A DNA stretch of 64,000 nucleotides from Nostoc sp. WHI (GCF_015714725.1 NZ_WBKM01000281.1:1-64000); one strand, 5' to 3'; shown: positions 43,014-52,396, counted from the first letter of the stretch. Numbers and translations: made by a program. The notes: a model not told the origin generated them from the letters alone.

Positions 43014-44639
43014 ATGTCTTTATCAAATCTTCTTAGCTGGTTGCGATCGCTACGCCCACCCCAGGCATCGCGTAACTTATCTAAGGTATCGGGCAAATTA
43101 TTTATGCAAATTACTATGTGGAAAACATTTTATATCAAACCTAACGAAATCGCCATCTTATATCATCGCAGTGACTTTAAGAAAATTTTGCAGCCTGGTA
43201 CACATACTTATTTTGGTTGGCATTGGCAAGTCAAAACCTATGACCTCAAACAGCCACAAGCTCAGATTGAAAACCTAGAACTATTGTTGCGAGATCATCA
43301 GGCTGAATTGCAACAATATTTATTAATTATCAGAACCGCATTCAACCAAGCTGCTTTAGTCCGTTGTGGTCAGAATTGGATAAGCGTTGCACCAAATCAA
43401 TTGATTGCTTTTTGGCGCGGTTTTATTGAGGTAGAATCTTATCTTTTCAACTTGGAAGAAAGCTGGGAATTGCCTACTTCCTTTGTACAGCAATTGCGCT
43501 CAGTTACATTGAATGGACTAAAAAAGTTCCAAATCTCCGAGTATGAGATTGGTTTACTATATCTGCAAAACAATTTTGTACGACCTCTAGAACCAGGAGA
43601 GTATGCTTTTTGGTCAATAAATAGGGATGTTACAGTCCGAACTCTCAGCCGGATTGTGCCTAACCCAGACTTTCCCCTCGAAGATGTACTCATTGAAAAA
43701 CATCCTGACTTTGTTGCTGCCTACTGTGAAATAGTGCAATTACTGACTTCACAAGTTGCAATTGTGCGGTATCGAGGGAAAGTGATTTCTATTTTGCCAC
43801 CCACAAGTCGCAAGCTATTTTGGCAGGGTGTGGAAGTGGAAATTATTGATATCAGCGCCGATGCTCAGTTACAGCCTGGCTTGGTGGCTGAGTTGGTTGA
43901 AGGGTCAACAGAAGTGAAATTGCTCAGTCGCAACTGTTTGCATATTTGCCAAGTTCCGGCACAACATATTGGACTATTATATATTAATGAAGAGTTTCAA
44001 GGGCAGCGATCGCCAGGGGTACACGCTTGGTGGTTATTTGGTCGCTCTTTTCAAACCGAAACCATTGACCTGCGACTACAAAATATGGAAGTATCCGGTC
44101 AAGACATCCTCTCTAAAGATAAAGTACCTCTGCGGTTGAATTTGACGGCTGGCTTCCGCATCCAAGATCCATTGAGGGCAAAAAACGGGTTATCAGATAT
44201 TTCCGGGTTCTTATACAAAGAATTACAATTTGCTTTGCGTGGTGCGGTTGGCGAACGAAGTTTAGATGCTTTATTAGAAGATAAAGGTGCAATTGATAGA
44301 AGTATCTCTGAATACATTCGCCAAAAAGCCGCAGACTACGGCATTGAAGTAGATTCTGTAGGTGTCAAAGATATTATTTTACCTGGTGAGATTAAGGCTA
44401 TCTTGAGCAAAGTAGTCGAGGCAGAAAAAGCCGCTCAAGCAAACGTAGTCAGACGTAGAGAAGAAACTGCTGCTACTCGCAGTATGCTAAACACTGCCAA
44501 AGTGATGGAGGATAACCCCGTCGCATTGCGTTTAAAGGAACTTGAAGTGCTAGAGCGCATTGCAGAGAAGATTGATCGGATTCAAGTTAACGGCAGTTTG
44601 GATAGTATTTTGACAGACTTGATTCGGATGAATCCGTAG
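43014..44639 (+). CDS. slipin/SPFH (band 7) domain protein
   Basis: 541 aa. Three stretches resembling partial SPFH repeats appear (ETIDLRLQNMEVSGQDILSKDKVPLRLNLTAGFRIQDP at about 358-395 is the best). The C-terminal SPFH core is RGAVGERSLDALLEDKGAIDRSISEYIRQKAADYGIEVDSVGVKDIILPGEIKAILSKVVEAEKAAQANV, ending in the coiled coil. N-terminal ~300 residues are an unusual long extension with KPNEIAILYHRS-type sections. Probably membrane-associated scaffold. Strong AAGGAAGG ribosome-binding site at 43000-43007. Confidence 0.8.
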   Translation: MSLSNLLSWLRSLRPPQASRNLSKVSGKLFMQITMWKTFYIKPNEIAILYHRSDFKKILQPGTHTYFGWHWQVKTYDLKQPQAQIENLELLLRDHQAELQQYLLIIRTAFNQAALVRCGQNWISVAPNQLIAFWRGFIEVESYLFNLEESWELPTSFVQQLRSVTLNGLKKFQISEYEIGLLYLQNNFVRPLEPGEYAFWSINRDVTVRTLSRIVPNPDFPLEDVLIEKHPDFVAAYCEIVQLLTSQVAIVRYRGKVISILPPTSRKLFWQGVEVEIIDISADAQLQPGLVAELVEGSTEVKLLSRNCLHICQVPAQHIGLLYINEEFQGQRSPGVHAWWLFGRSFQTETIDLRLQNMEVSGQDILSKDKVPLRLNLTAGFRIQDPLRAKNGLSDISGFLYKELQFALRGAVGERSLDALLEDKGAIDRSISEYIRQKAADYGIEVDSVGVKDIILPGEIKAILSKVVEAEKAAQANVVRRREETAATRSMLNTAKVMEDNPVALRLKELEVLERIAEKIDRIQVNGSLDSILTDLIRMNP

Positions 44640-44883
44640 CGATTTGGTTATTGAAGCTTAAGTGTTCGGTTAGGTTGCCTATTGGTAAATTGAATTGTAA
44701 GCAAAGGTTTGCGATCGCGCCTAACCCAACGTGTAAAAGTTGCTTGTCTCTAGTTAGCTTAAACCTTATAGTATATATACGTATTAAGTGTATAATATAA
44801 TGTTTTGTATAAAAATTTTGTATATTATGACAACCTGAGCTAGAGTGTCAGCAGCAAATAGCTGTAGAGGGTGAAGGAAGATT

Positions 44884-45390
44884 ATGCCAATATGTGACTA
44901 TTGTGCAATGGCATTTGATTTATTTGACGGCATTTATGATGATGGAGACTTCATGTGTGGTAGCTGCATAACAGGGTTTATAATTAAATCTGAGGCTATT
45001 CAAGGCAACTCTAGGCAGCAGTTGGAGCCAAAGCCTTCTCACAAGACTGAAAAGCAGAAGAAATGTAAGTCCATCTCTCCATCCCATAGCAGTCAAGTGA
45101 GTGGAGAACAGAACACAAGCAAGCTTGATAAAGCTGGTCGATTGGCAAAGAATATACAAATCATGTTGAAATCGAAAGGCGGATCGCTTTGTATTAATCC
45201 ATCAAATAAGAAAGCATTCGAGTTAGCTGTTGAACGATTGGGAATGAAGCTTGATGAATTTCACATCGATAATGATGATTTTTATCTTCATATCAGCTTA
45301 AAACGTGACATAAAAAAAGATACTAGAATAGTACGAGCTTTACTTAAACGTCCTGAGTTGCCCAAAAATAATACAACGAACCTTCAGTAA
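44884..45390 (+). CDS. hypothetical protein with N-terminal zinc-binding CxxC pairs, 168 aa
   Basis: C4-x2-C7 and C25-x2-C28 (MPICDYC...FMCGSC) suggest a zinc ribbon. A charged linker (KPSHKTEKQKKCKSISPSHSS) leads to a basic C-terminal domain (LCINPSNKKAFELAVERLGMKL...LKRDIKKDTRIVRALLKRPEL). Possibly a nucleic-acid-binding protein. Family not recognised. Confidence 0.5.
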   Translation: MPICDYCAMAFDLFDGIYDDGDFMCGSCITGFIIKSEAIQGNSRQQLEPKPSHKTEKQKKCKSISPSHSSQVSGEQNTSKLDKAGRLAKNIQIMLKSKGGSLCINPSNKKAFELAVERLGMKLDEFHIDNDDFYLHISLKRDIKKDTRIVRALLKRPELPKNNTTNLQ

Positions 45391-45524
45391 AAATAGTGTT
45401 TGAGGGTAACAAGTATGACGAGGTACTGTAATTATAGCATCGTGCGATCGCTTGTAGAACAGGGGTAAAATAGAAGCAATTCTCTTTGATTGAAAACGTC
45501 ATACACTAAAAGCACCGCAAAACT

Positions 45525-46124
45525 ATGGCGTACAGCGATTTTACTTTAGAAAAGGTTTCGGCTGTTTTGGGAATCACTACCCAAGAGGCTGATCTGTTTC
45601 CCAAGCTCATACCTATTTCTATACCTTCTTGGTTAAATGAAACTCTAGGAAAACGAACCCAGTTATCTCTAATTAGTGAAAAGGCTCGGAGCGAGTTTAT
45701 TATTGTACCGATTCTACTGGCCTGCCGTGATATTAGCCAAGATAGTTTGGCTATTTTTTCAGGACAAAGACTTGACGTTGATCCTGCACAGGGTTTGATT
45801 GGGGAATGTGATTTTATTTTAGCAATAGCTCCACCTGTATTACCACTGCGATCGCCAATTATTAGTGTGGTGGAAGCGAAGAAAAATGATGTTGAAGCTG
45901 GTTTAGGACAGTGTATAGCGCAAATGGTGGCGGCGGATTTATTCAATCGTTCATCTAACCAAGCAGAAATTACTGTATATGGATGCGTGACAACAGGAGA
46001 AGTATGGCAGTTTCTTCAACTTTCTCAAAAAGTGGCTTTGCTTGATCAGCAAAGATATTACTTAGATAATGTCGGAGCAATTTTGGCAATTGTGCAGACA
46101 ATTGTCCAGCAATTCAGTAGTTAA
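45525..46124 (+). CDS. PD-(D/E)XK-like protein, 199 aa
   Basis: EFIIVPILLACRD, then GECDFILAIAPPV and ISVVEAKKNDVEAGLGQCIAQMVAA: the D...E-x-K order and following helix of a restriction-endonuclease-like fold. Full unit starts MAYSDFTLEKVSAVLGITTQEADLFP. Often a restriction-like or repair-associated protein in cyanobacteria. No partner gene is visible. Confidence 0.65.
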   Translation: MAYSDFTLEKVSAVLGITTQEADLFPKLIPISIPSWLNETLGKRTQLSLISEKARSEFIIVPILLACRDISQDSLAIFSGQRLDVDPAQGLIGECDFILAIAPPVLPLRSPIISVVEAKKNDVEAGLGQCIAQMVAADLFNRSSNQAEITVYGCVTTGEVWQFLQLSQKVALLDQQRYYLDNVGAILAIVQTIVQQFSS

Positions 46125-46460
46125 TTTGTAAGCCAAAACCAGTTTAAACATCTGCTCGGAGTAGCGCCTAAAACTGTTCGACAAAAATAGCAGGAACCTG
46201 TAAAATAAAGTTGGGCTTTGTAATTTAATCTGTGCGATCGCTCTAGCGGGTTTTTGGTTAACAAGTCAGACAAAGCCCATTGACCAACATCGGTAATAAA
46301 TATTCTGGCAACACATTAATAGCTGAACTCGCTCAAATATATTTTAAATTTTTGTTGTAGTAATAGTTGCGAAGGTGTATATTTACACTAATTCGGATTA
46401 AAATATATACTTTATAGATAAACTATAATTATGCCGACTCAATGGCATGGAGTCACTGCG

Positions 46461-47384
46461 ATGTCAATTGATGAAGTTAAAAACCAGCAAAATAATGATC
46501 TAGCTCAACCCGCTACAGGCTTAATAGAAAGCTTATCAAAGACAAAAGACAAGAAAAAATCTAAAAAATCAAAACGGATTTTTGATGGTAGCACTGAAAC
46601 TTTTGCCAAGAAAATTTCCAAAAGTACTTTTGAAACTAAACTAGAGCAACTCCAGATTGAGCTAGTTAAAATGCAATACTGGATTAAGCACGTCGGCTAT
46701 CGGGTTGTCGTAATATTTGAAGGGCGCGATGCTGCCGGCAAAGGAGGAGTAATTAAACGTATTGCCGACCCACTAAATCCTCGTGGCTGTCGTGTAGTTG
46801 CCTTAGGAACCCCCTCTGATCGCGAGAAAACTCAGTGGTATTTTCAGCGTTACGTGCAACATCTTCCGACAGCAGGCGAAATAGTCCTGTTCGATCGCAG
46901 TTGGTATAATCGAGCCGGGGTTGAACGGGTGATGGGTTTTTGTACCGAAGCAGAATATGAAGAATTCATGCAATCTTGCCCGGAATTTGAACGAATGCTG
47001 GTGCGATCGGGCATTGTTTTAATCAAGTACTGGTTCTCAGTCAGCGATGAAGAACAAGAGCAACGCTTTCTTTCTCGCAGCCACGATCCAGCAAGGCGCT
47101 GGAAACTCAGCCCGATGGATTTGGAATCACGTAATCGCTGGGTAGAATTCTCCAAAGCAAAAGATGCCATGTTTGCTTACACCAATATTCCAGAAGCCCC
47201 CTGGTTTACGATTGAAGCAGATGATAAAAGACGGGCGCGGCTCAACTGCATTCATCATTTGTTGAGTAAAGTTCCTTACGAAGATATGACACCTCCTCCC
47301 TTAGAGCTTCCGTCTAGACCTGTGGCAGAGGATTATCTTCGCGCCCCCCGTAATGAACAGTTTTTTGTTCCTCAAGTGTATTAG
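46461..47384 (+). CDS. polyphosphate kinase 2 family protein
   Basis: 307 aa from ATG 46461 (GGAG eight bases upstream); a start at 46431 is also possible. Walker A is VVIFEGRDAAGKGGVIKRI (about residue 90) and the lid/Walker B part is EIVLFDRSWYNRAGVERVMGFCT, with RWKLSPMDLESRNRWVEFSKAKDAMF after it. PPK2 enzymes use polyphosphate to phosphorylate NMP/NDP or the reverse. An N-terminal Lys-rich segment (KDKKKSKKSKRIF) precedes the domain. Confidence 0.9.
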   Translation: MSIDEVKNQQNNDLAQPATGLIESLSKTKDKKKSKKSKRIFDGSTETFAKKISKSTFETKLEQLQIELVKMQYWIKHVGYRVVVIFEGRDAAGKGGVIKRIADPLNPRGCRVVALGTPSDREKTQWYFQRYVQHLPTAGEIVLFDRSWYNRAGVERVMGFCTEAEYEEFMQSCPEFERMLVRSGIVLIKYWFSVSDEEQEQRFLSRSHDPARRWKLSPMDLESRNRWVEFSKAKDAMFAYTNIPEAPWFTIEADDKRRARLNCIHHLLSKVPYEDMTPPPLELPSRPVAEDYLRAPRNEQFFVPQVY

Positions 47385-47407
47385 GGAATATCACTCTAGA
47401 AGGAATA

Positions 47408-47621
47408 ATGCAAAGTTTCAACTTGGCCATCCATTGCCGAAAACCTCTTTGTTCCTCATACAGAAGAGGAATATAAAGGCTTGGTTGTGATCCTTGATTG
47501 TCTAATCGATCAAATTGGTGGAGATGACACGCATCCACTCGCCTCTCTAATGGAAGTTATCGGTGTTTTAATTGAAAACTACGAAACTGAACACATTCGT
47601 GAGTTAGAGGCGATCGCTTAA
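47408..47621 (+). pseudogene. HigA-type antitoxin copy with a small deletion
   Basis: ATGCAAAGTTTCAACTTGGCC... matches 49267-49500 but lacks about 19 bases after codon 5, which shifts the frame. The rest (EEEYKGLVVILDCLIDQIGG...LMEVIGVLIENYETEH..LEAIA) is otherwise conserved. The downstream AACTTCACCCAGTATAAATA also matches, so a whole segment was duplicated. Confidence 0.85.
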
Positions 47622-47835
47622 CTTCACCCAGTATAAATATACAGTGGCGTGTTGTCGAGTAAAGGCGTAGGCGTAGCCCGTCGTAGACATCGCATGACGG
47701 ATTACTTCTTGTGCATCTCACACTAAATCTTGTCGATTTGGGGCGATCGCTTAGGTAGTAAATTAAAGACGGTAATATTGCAGCAGGCATTGTCCAAGAT
47801 GATCAAGCCGTTTATTTATATCACTCCTTATCGCA

Positions 47836-48321
47836 ATGAAGCCAAAAGTTTACATTGAAACTTCCATTCCCAGTTTTTATTACGAGGCACGTACTGAAGC
47901 TGATATGGTGGCGCGGCGGGACTGGACACGGGAATGGTGGAGCTGATGCAAATGACAACTATGTGCTTGTAACCAGTCTTGCAGTGCTGGATGAACTCAA
48001 TCGAGGTAACTTTCCTGGCAAGAGCGAAGCAATAGAACTGATTGTGGCTTGTTATTTCTCCCGATTGAATCTGCAATCGCTGAAATCGTTGAAGTGTATA
48101 TTCAGCAACAACTGATGCCCAAAGATCCACTTGGAGATGCACTACATCTTGCCCTAGCTTCGTATCATAAATGTGATTTTCTCTTAACCTGGAATTGTCG
48201 TCACTTGGCAAACGCCAATAAGTTTGGGCATATCCGACGACTGAACGTTATGCTGGGGTTATTCGTTCCAACGCTAGTTACGCTATTAGAGTTAATAGGA
48301 GCGCAAAATGACGAAGAATGA
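47836..48321 (+). pseudogene. PIN-domain toxin with two frameshifts
   Basis: MKPKVYIETSIPSFYYEART (PIN start) breaks near 47945 and again near 48060. The pieces ANDNYVLVTSLAVLDELNRG and PIESAIAEIVEVYIQQQLMP...CDFLLTWNCRHLAN continue the same domain. Toxin is inactive as it stands. Confidence 0.8.
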
Positions 48322-48508
48322 TGAGGCAATCAGCCAAATACGTAAAATTCGCCATCTTATATCTCAGGAGAATGAACACAACCCCCAGAAGTTGGTAAAT
48401 TATTACATTCAACTTCAGAAGCAATATCCCCACCTTATTCAGTACAGAGAGCAGCAGACAAAAATTTCAGAATCCGCACCACAACAAGGTATTGAAGCCG
48501 AAGCATAG
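48308..48508 (+). CDS. small partner of the preceding PIN gene, 66 aa
   Basis: MTKNDEAISQIRKIRHLISQENEHNPQKLVNYYIQLQKQY...: charged helical protein that overlaps the decayed PIN gene by 14 bases, a usual toxin/partner arrangement. Probably the antitoxin left after its toxin died. Confidence 0.55.
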   Translation: MTKNDEAISQIRKIRHLISQENEHNPQKLVNYYIQLQKQYPHLIQYREQQTKISESAPQQGIEAEA

Positions 48509-48624
48509 AAGTGATCGGTTAAACTTGCTGTAGAAAACCGAGGATTATTCAGTGCGATGGCTTCGCCCGCCGCAGGCATCGCACTATTGTTATAACGTTA
48601 TGTCATGCGATCGCACTATCCCGT

Positions 48625-48702
48625 AAATTAATTTTATTAACGCGCAATCATCGGGATTTTAGTAAAGTAGCCGCATTGTTAATTGAGGATTGGACGGTTT
48701 AA
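48625..48702 (+). pseudogene. VapC tail, copy 1
   Basis: Reads KLILLTRNHRDFSKVAALLIEDWTV and stop. This is the C-terminal end of a VapC PIN protein without its start. Two more copies lie at 50022-50129 and 51145-51222, followed by the same GACGCCGAATAGCCCGTCGC-type sequence. Confidence 0.75.
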
Positions 48703-48979
48703 TGCGACGCCGAATAGCCCGTCGCAGACATCGCCTAGTTTATTGTCGAGTGAGGGCGTAGGCGAACGCGAAGAGCGTCTCGTAGAGAAGCCCGTCGCAG
48801 ACATCGCAACAATAGTCTACTTTTTTTACTACGATGTCTACTTCTTGTGCATCTCACACACAATATCTAAATATACAGTGCCGTGTTTTCGAGTTGTGGT
48901 AATGATTAAAATATTAAGATTAGCAGTGGGAGGTGAGTTATATGGATAACAAAATTATTAAGACATCAGGGATTTTTAG

Positions 48980-49267
48980 ATGCACGTTATTACTCGTAAA
49001 CGGCTGAATGAATTTGCTAAACTTTATCCAGATACAAATAACGCCTTGGCTCAGTGGTATGGATTAATCAAGGGAAATGAGTTTGCCACATTTGTAGAAC
49101 TCCGTGAAATGTTTCCATCAGCAGATCAAGTCGGTAAACTGACAGTATTTAACATTGGTGGTAACAAAGTTCGACTCATTGCTGCAATTCATTACAACCG
49201 TCAAAAAGTCTACATTCGGGCTGTGTTAACGCATTCAGAATATGATGAAGGAAAGTGGAAAGAATAA
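48980..49267 (+). CDS. higB: HigB-type mRNA interferase toxin
   Basis: 95 aa: MHVITRKRLNEFAKLYPDTNNALAQWYGLIKG...GKLTVFNIGGNKVRLIAAIHYNRQKVYIRAVLTHSEYDEGKW, the HigB/RelE-like fold with the conserved NKVRLI strand and ending EYDEGKW. Stop and next start overlap as TAATG at 49265-49269. Intact. Confidence 0.88.
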   Translation: MHVITRKRLNEFAKLYPDTNNALAQWYGLIKGNEFATFVELREMFPSADQVGKLTVFNIGGNKVRLIAAIHYNRQKVYIRAVLTHSEYDEGKWKE

Positions 49268-49500
49268 TGCAAAGTTTCAACCTTGATCAAACCATCACCG
49301 CTTGGCCATCTATCGCGGAAAACGTCTTTGTTCCTCACACAGAAGAGCAATATGAACGCTTAGTTGAGATCCTTGATTGTCTCATCGATCAAGTTGGTGA
49401 AGACGAGACACATCCACTCGCGTCTCTAATGGAAGTTATCGGTGTTTTAATTGAAAACTACGAAACTGAGTATATTCCTGAGTTAGAGGCGATCGCTTAA
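49267..49500 (+). CDS. higA: HigA-type antitoxin
   Basis: 77 aa from ATG 49267 (MQSFNLDQTITAWPSIAENVFVPHTEEQYERLVEILDCLIDQVGEDETHPLASLMEVIGVLIENYETEYIPEL). Coupled to higB through TAATG. The GTG at 49255 is not needed. Paralogous decayed copies at 27207 and 47408. It lacks an obvious HTH and may be the short antitoxin form. Confidence 0.82.
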   Translation: MQSFNLDQTITAWPSIAENVFVPHTEEQYERLVEILDCLIDQVGEDETHPLASLMEVIGVLIENYETEYIPELEAIA

Positions 49501-49809
49501 CTTCACCCAGTATAAATATACAGTGGCGTGTTGTCGAGTAAAGGCGTAGGCGTAGCCCGTCGTAGACATCGCACCAACGGCCTACTTCTTGTGCATTTCA
49601 TAGATAATCTTTAAATGTTGTCGAGTTAAGGCGATCGCACCAACAGTCTACTTCTTATGCATTTCACACACAATCTCTAACTGTTATCGAGTGAAAGCGA
49701 TCGCTCATAAAAGCAATTAAATATCTTTATTACCTTCGAGAGAGTTGCCACCGCTTACTCTAACTCGTTATTCTTCAGATAGGCGTAATGCAGTTAAGGA
49801 AAACCTCAA

Positions 49810-50025
49810 ATGTCAACTAATATTTCTCTGGAAGAACGTCTCGCAGCTGTCGAAGCGGCGGTGACAGAGTTGCAAAAACAAGTAACAGCTTCTCAACCAA
49901 CCAATTGGCTGCAACAAATTACAGCTTCCTTCAAAGACGAGCCTGCGTTTGAAGAGGTACTCGCTTATGGACGTGCGATTCGTCAAGGCGAGGAGCTAAT
50001 AATCGAAATTCAGGATGAGCCATGA
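49810..50025 (+). CDS. antitoxin of a decayed VapBC module, 71 aa
   Basis: MSTNISLEERLAAVEAAVTELQKQVTASQPTNWLQQITASFKDEPAFEEVLAYGRAIRQGEEL is a typical cyanobacterial VapB-like small antitoxin. It overlaps the VapC remnant by 4 nt (50022-50025). Confidence 0.7.
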   Translation: MSTNISLEERLAAVEAAVTELQKQVTASQPTNWLQQITASFKDEPAFEEVLAYGRAIRQGEELIIEIQDEP

Positions 50026-50129
50026 AATATTTGTTAGATACAGATCATCTGAAATTAGTTTTATTAACGCGCAATCATCGGGATTTGGGCAAAGTACCTG
50101 GATTGTTAATTGAGGATTGGACGGTTTAA
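50022..50129 (+). pseudogene. VapC with large internal deletion
   Basis: MKYLLDTDH, the PIN start, is joined directly to KLVLLTRNHRDLGKVPGLLIEDWTV, the VapC end. About 100 codons are missing in between. The open frame survives and is coupled (ATGA) to the antitoxin upstream. Confidence 0.85.
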
Positions 50130-50299
50130 TGCGACGCCGAATAGCCCGTCGCAGACATCGCCTAGTTTATTATCGGTTTAGGGCGACGCCGAATAGCCTG
50201 TCGCAGACATCGCCACAACGGTTTACTTCTTGTTTATCTGACAGATAATCTTTAAAGGCGATCGCAGTTCAACTTAATAGTACAATTTAAAGTATTTGC

Positions 50300-50629
50300 T
50301 TGAGGGTATCAGCAATGACGGCGAAAGAGCAACTTCTTCGAGAAATTGAGCAAGCACCAGAGGAACTGATTGAAGCAATTTTATACATTTTGCAGTCTGT
50401 AAAGGCGCAACCTAGCTTCCAAGGTTCTAATCAAGATAGTATTCAGGAAGCAGATAGCACCCAAGTAATTGCTTCTCCTCTTGAAGCGGATAACTCCTTA
50501 CAAAATCTCTTCAACGAGTTCGAGCAATTTGCTCAGAGTATTCCTTCTGAAGAACTTGTTAACTTGCACACAGATAGCGCAGAGCAGCACGACCAGTATC
50601 TCTACGGAACTCCAAAAACATCAGCATGA
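50300..50629 (+). CDS. antitoxin of a PIN module, 109 aa
   Basis: MRVSAMTAKEQLLREIEQAPEELIEAILYILQSVKAQ..., the acidic N-terminal helix of VapB-like antitoxins, followed by a disordered tail. First ATG usable at 50315 (MTAKEQL). Overlaps the toxin by 4 nt. Confidence 0.75.
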   Translation: MRVSAMTAKEQLLREIEQAPEELIEAILYILQSVKAQPSFQGSNQDSIQEADSTQVIASPLEADNSLQNLFNEFEQFAQSIPSEELVNLHTDSAEQHDQYLYGTPKTSA

Positions 50630-51039
50630 ATTTTGTTTTCGTAGACACGTTTTACTGGATAGCACTTGCTAATCCACGAGATGCATGGCACGTCCGCACT
50701 CAAGACATACACAAATCGCTGATGCAAACAAAACTGATTACAACCGATGAGGTGCTGACTGAGTTTGTGAATTATTTCTCAACTGCTGGTAGATACACCC
50801 GAAGCGGAATATTTCAACTAGCACAAAGCATTCTGCAAAATGATCAGGTTCAAGTTATTCCACAAACACGCGAATCCTTTTTAGCTGGTCTAGCTCTGTA
50901 TTCTCAACGCTTCGATAAAGGCTATAGCTTGACAGATTGCATTTCTATGCACACTATGCGCCAACTAGAGATCATAGAGGTACTGACACACGATAAACAC
51001 TTCACCCAAGAAGGCTTTGCGATCTTGTTGTCTAATTGA
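50626..51039 (+). CDS. PIN-domain toxin
   Basis: 137 aa: MNFVFVDTFYWIALANPRDAWHVRTQDIHKSL, D7 and later D (EVLTEFVNYFS, DCISMHTMRQL, LTHDKHFTQEGF) make the PIN acid set. Complete and coupled with the 109-aa antitoxin. The gap 51040-51565 after it holds short repeats and the third VapC tail. Confidence 0.8.
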   Translation: MNFVFVDTFYWIALANPRDAWHVRTQDIHKSLMQTKLITTDEVLTEFVNYFSTAGRYTRSGIFQLAQSILQNDQVQVIPQTRESFLAGLALYSQRFDKGYSLTDCISMHTMRQLEIIEVLTHDKHFTQEGFAILLSN

Positions 51040-51144
51040 GTGTCGGAAGTAAGCAAAACGTTATTGAAGCAGCGATCGCAAGAATAGTCTACTTTTTTTA
51101 CTGCGATGTCTACGACGGGCTACTCAGCGATCGCACTATCTCGT

Positions 51145-51222
51145 AAATTAGTTTTATTAACGCACAATCATCGGCATTTAGGCAAATTACCCGGCTTGTT
51201 AATTGAGGATTGGACGGTTTAA
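51145..51222 (+). pseudogene. VapC tail, copy 3
   Basis: KLVLLTHNHRHLGKLPGLLIEDWTV and stop, followed by the short GCGTAGGCGTAGCCCGTCGC repeat and GACATCGCCTAGTTTATTG as in the first copy. Remainder of 51040-51565 holds repeated GTCTACTTCTT...CATCTCACACACAATCT sequence. Confidence 0.75.
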
Positions 51223-51565
51223 TGCGTAGGCGTAGCCCGTCGCAGACATCGCCTAGTTTATTGGCGAATGAGGGCGTAGGCGAAGCCCGTCGCAGACATC
51301 GCACCAACGGTCTACTTCTTATACATCTCACACACAATCTTTAAAGGCGATCGCAACAACGGTCTACTTCCTTTAGTGCGATGTCTACGACGGGCTGTTC
51401 GGCGTCGCATTACATTAACCAAGATTTTTGTGAAAATTATTAATTTAGATACGCTTACCCTGGTTTTAAATATAATATCTTGCTCATGATACAATCTCAG
51501 AGTGCGAAGCACTCGATCTCAGATAACCCACAAGTTGGGTTACTATTGAAATGTGAATTATCTTT

Positions 51566-52069
51566 ATGACAAATGCAAAGTTTGATGCTCCACCACCCGA
51601 AACGCTCATTTTTTTGAGGCAAATTAGCAAAAATGCCCGTCTTAATAAGCATCAACACTTTAATGCTGCCGAAAGAAACAAATTTTACAACAACATCTTC
51701 GGCTCTGCGGCAATACTTATCAATGTGATTTTAGGATCTGTATTATTTATAACTGCTTCAAACACTTTACCAGAAATTACAAAGTGGGTAAGCGGCTTTA
51801 TGGCTATGATTGCTGCTGTTTGCGGTGGTATACAAACTTTTTTTAACTTTGAAAAACTCTTTGAGGGACATAGAAGAATTGCTAATAATTATCTTGAAGT
51901 TCAGCGTGAATCCGAACAGGTATTGGCAGCCTTTGCTGATAATTTGATTGATTTACCAGGGCTGGTGAAACAAGTAGAAATAATTAATGAGAAGTACAAT
52001 ACCGTAAACAGTAATGCCGAAGGATTTCCTACAAACGATAAAGATTATCGAAAAGCAAAACAATACTAA
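51566..52069 (+). CDS. SLATT-domain two-TM protein
   Basis: 167 aa. Residues 22-44 are helix (ARLNKHQHFNAAERNKFYNN), then TM1 (about 47-69, IFGSAAILINVILGSVLFITA) and TM2 (about 78-98, VSGFMAMIAAVCGGIQTFFNF). A C-terminal FEKLFEGHRRIANNYLEVQRESEQVL coiled region follows. This matches SLATT, a membrane effector domain found with SMODS, SLOG or reverse transcriptase genes in anti-phage systems. No such partner adjoins here, so it may be standalone. It is the last gene before the nifD-side end of the element. Confidence 0.75.
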   Translation: MTNAKFDAPPPETLIFLRQISKNARLNKHQHFNAAERNKFYNNIFGSAAILINVILGSVLFITASNTLPEITKWVSGFMAMIAAVCGGIQTFFNFEKLFEGHRRIANNYLEVQRESEQVLAAFADNLIDLPGLVKQVEIINEKYNTVNSNAEGFPTNDKDYRKAKQY

Positions 52070-52396
52070 GTAGTACTGACTTTTCCCGGATTTATCACAA
52101 GATTTATCAAAGCCTTATAAAACCTGGATTTATGAATTTCAGACTGGATAAAAATTTTTAGCCTTCAGAAATGCTTGAAAGAGAGTCGGGGTAAAGGTTA
52201 TGAAGAATTCGATCGTAGGACTTTTGAGAAATCTATCGCACCATTTAATCTAAAGAATCGTCATTCTAAATAGTCTTTCATTTTACAGTTATTATTTAAG
52301 CAAAATGCAAGCAAAATCTAAAAACTAGACTGAATAAGAGTTATATTATCTAAAGCGTAAAAACAGATTGTTCCTAAATAACCCTGCAACTTGCAT
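52070..52396. other. non-coding gap at the nifD-side end of the element
   Basis: AT-rich with no supported gene. The read-through nifD frame ends at 52397. Confidence 0.5.

Noticed and set aside
51110..51512. Two minus-strand frames rich in Arg
   Set aside because: They are made from GCGTAGGCGTAGCCCGTCGC-type repeats and the VapC tail read backwards.
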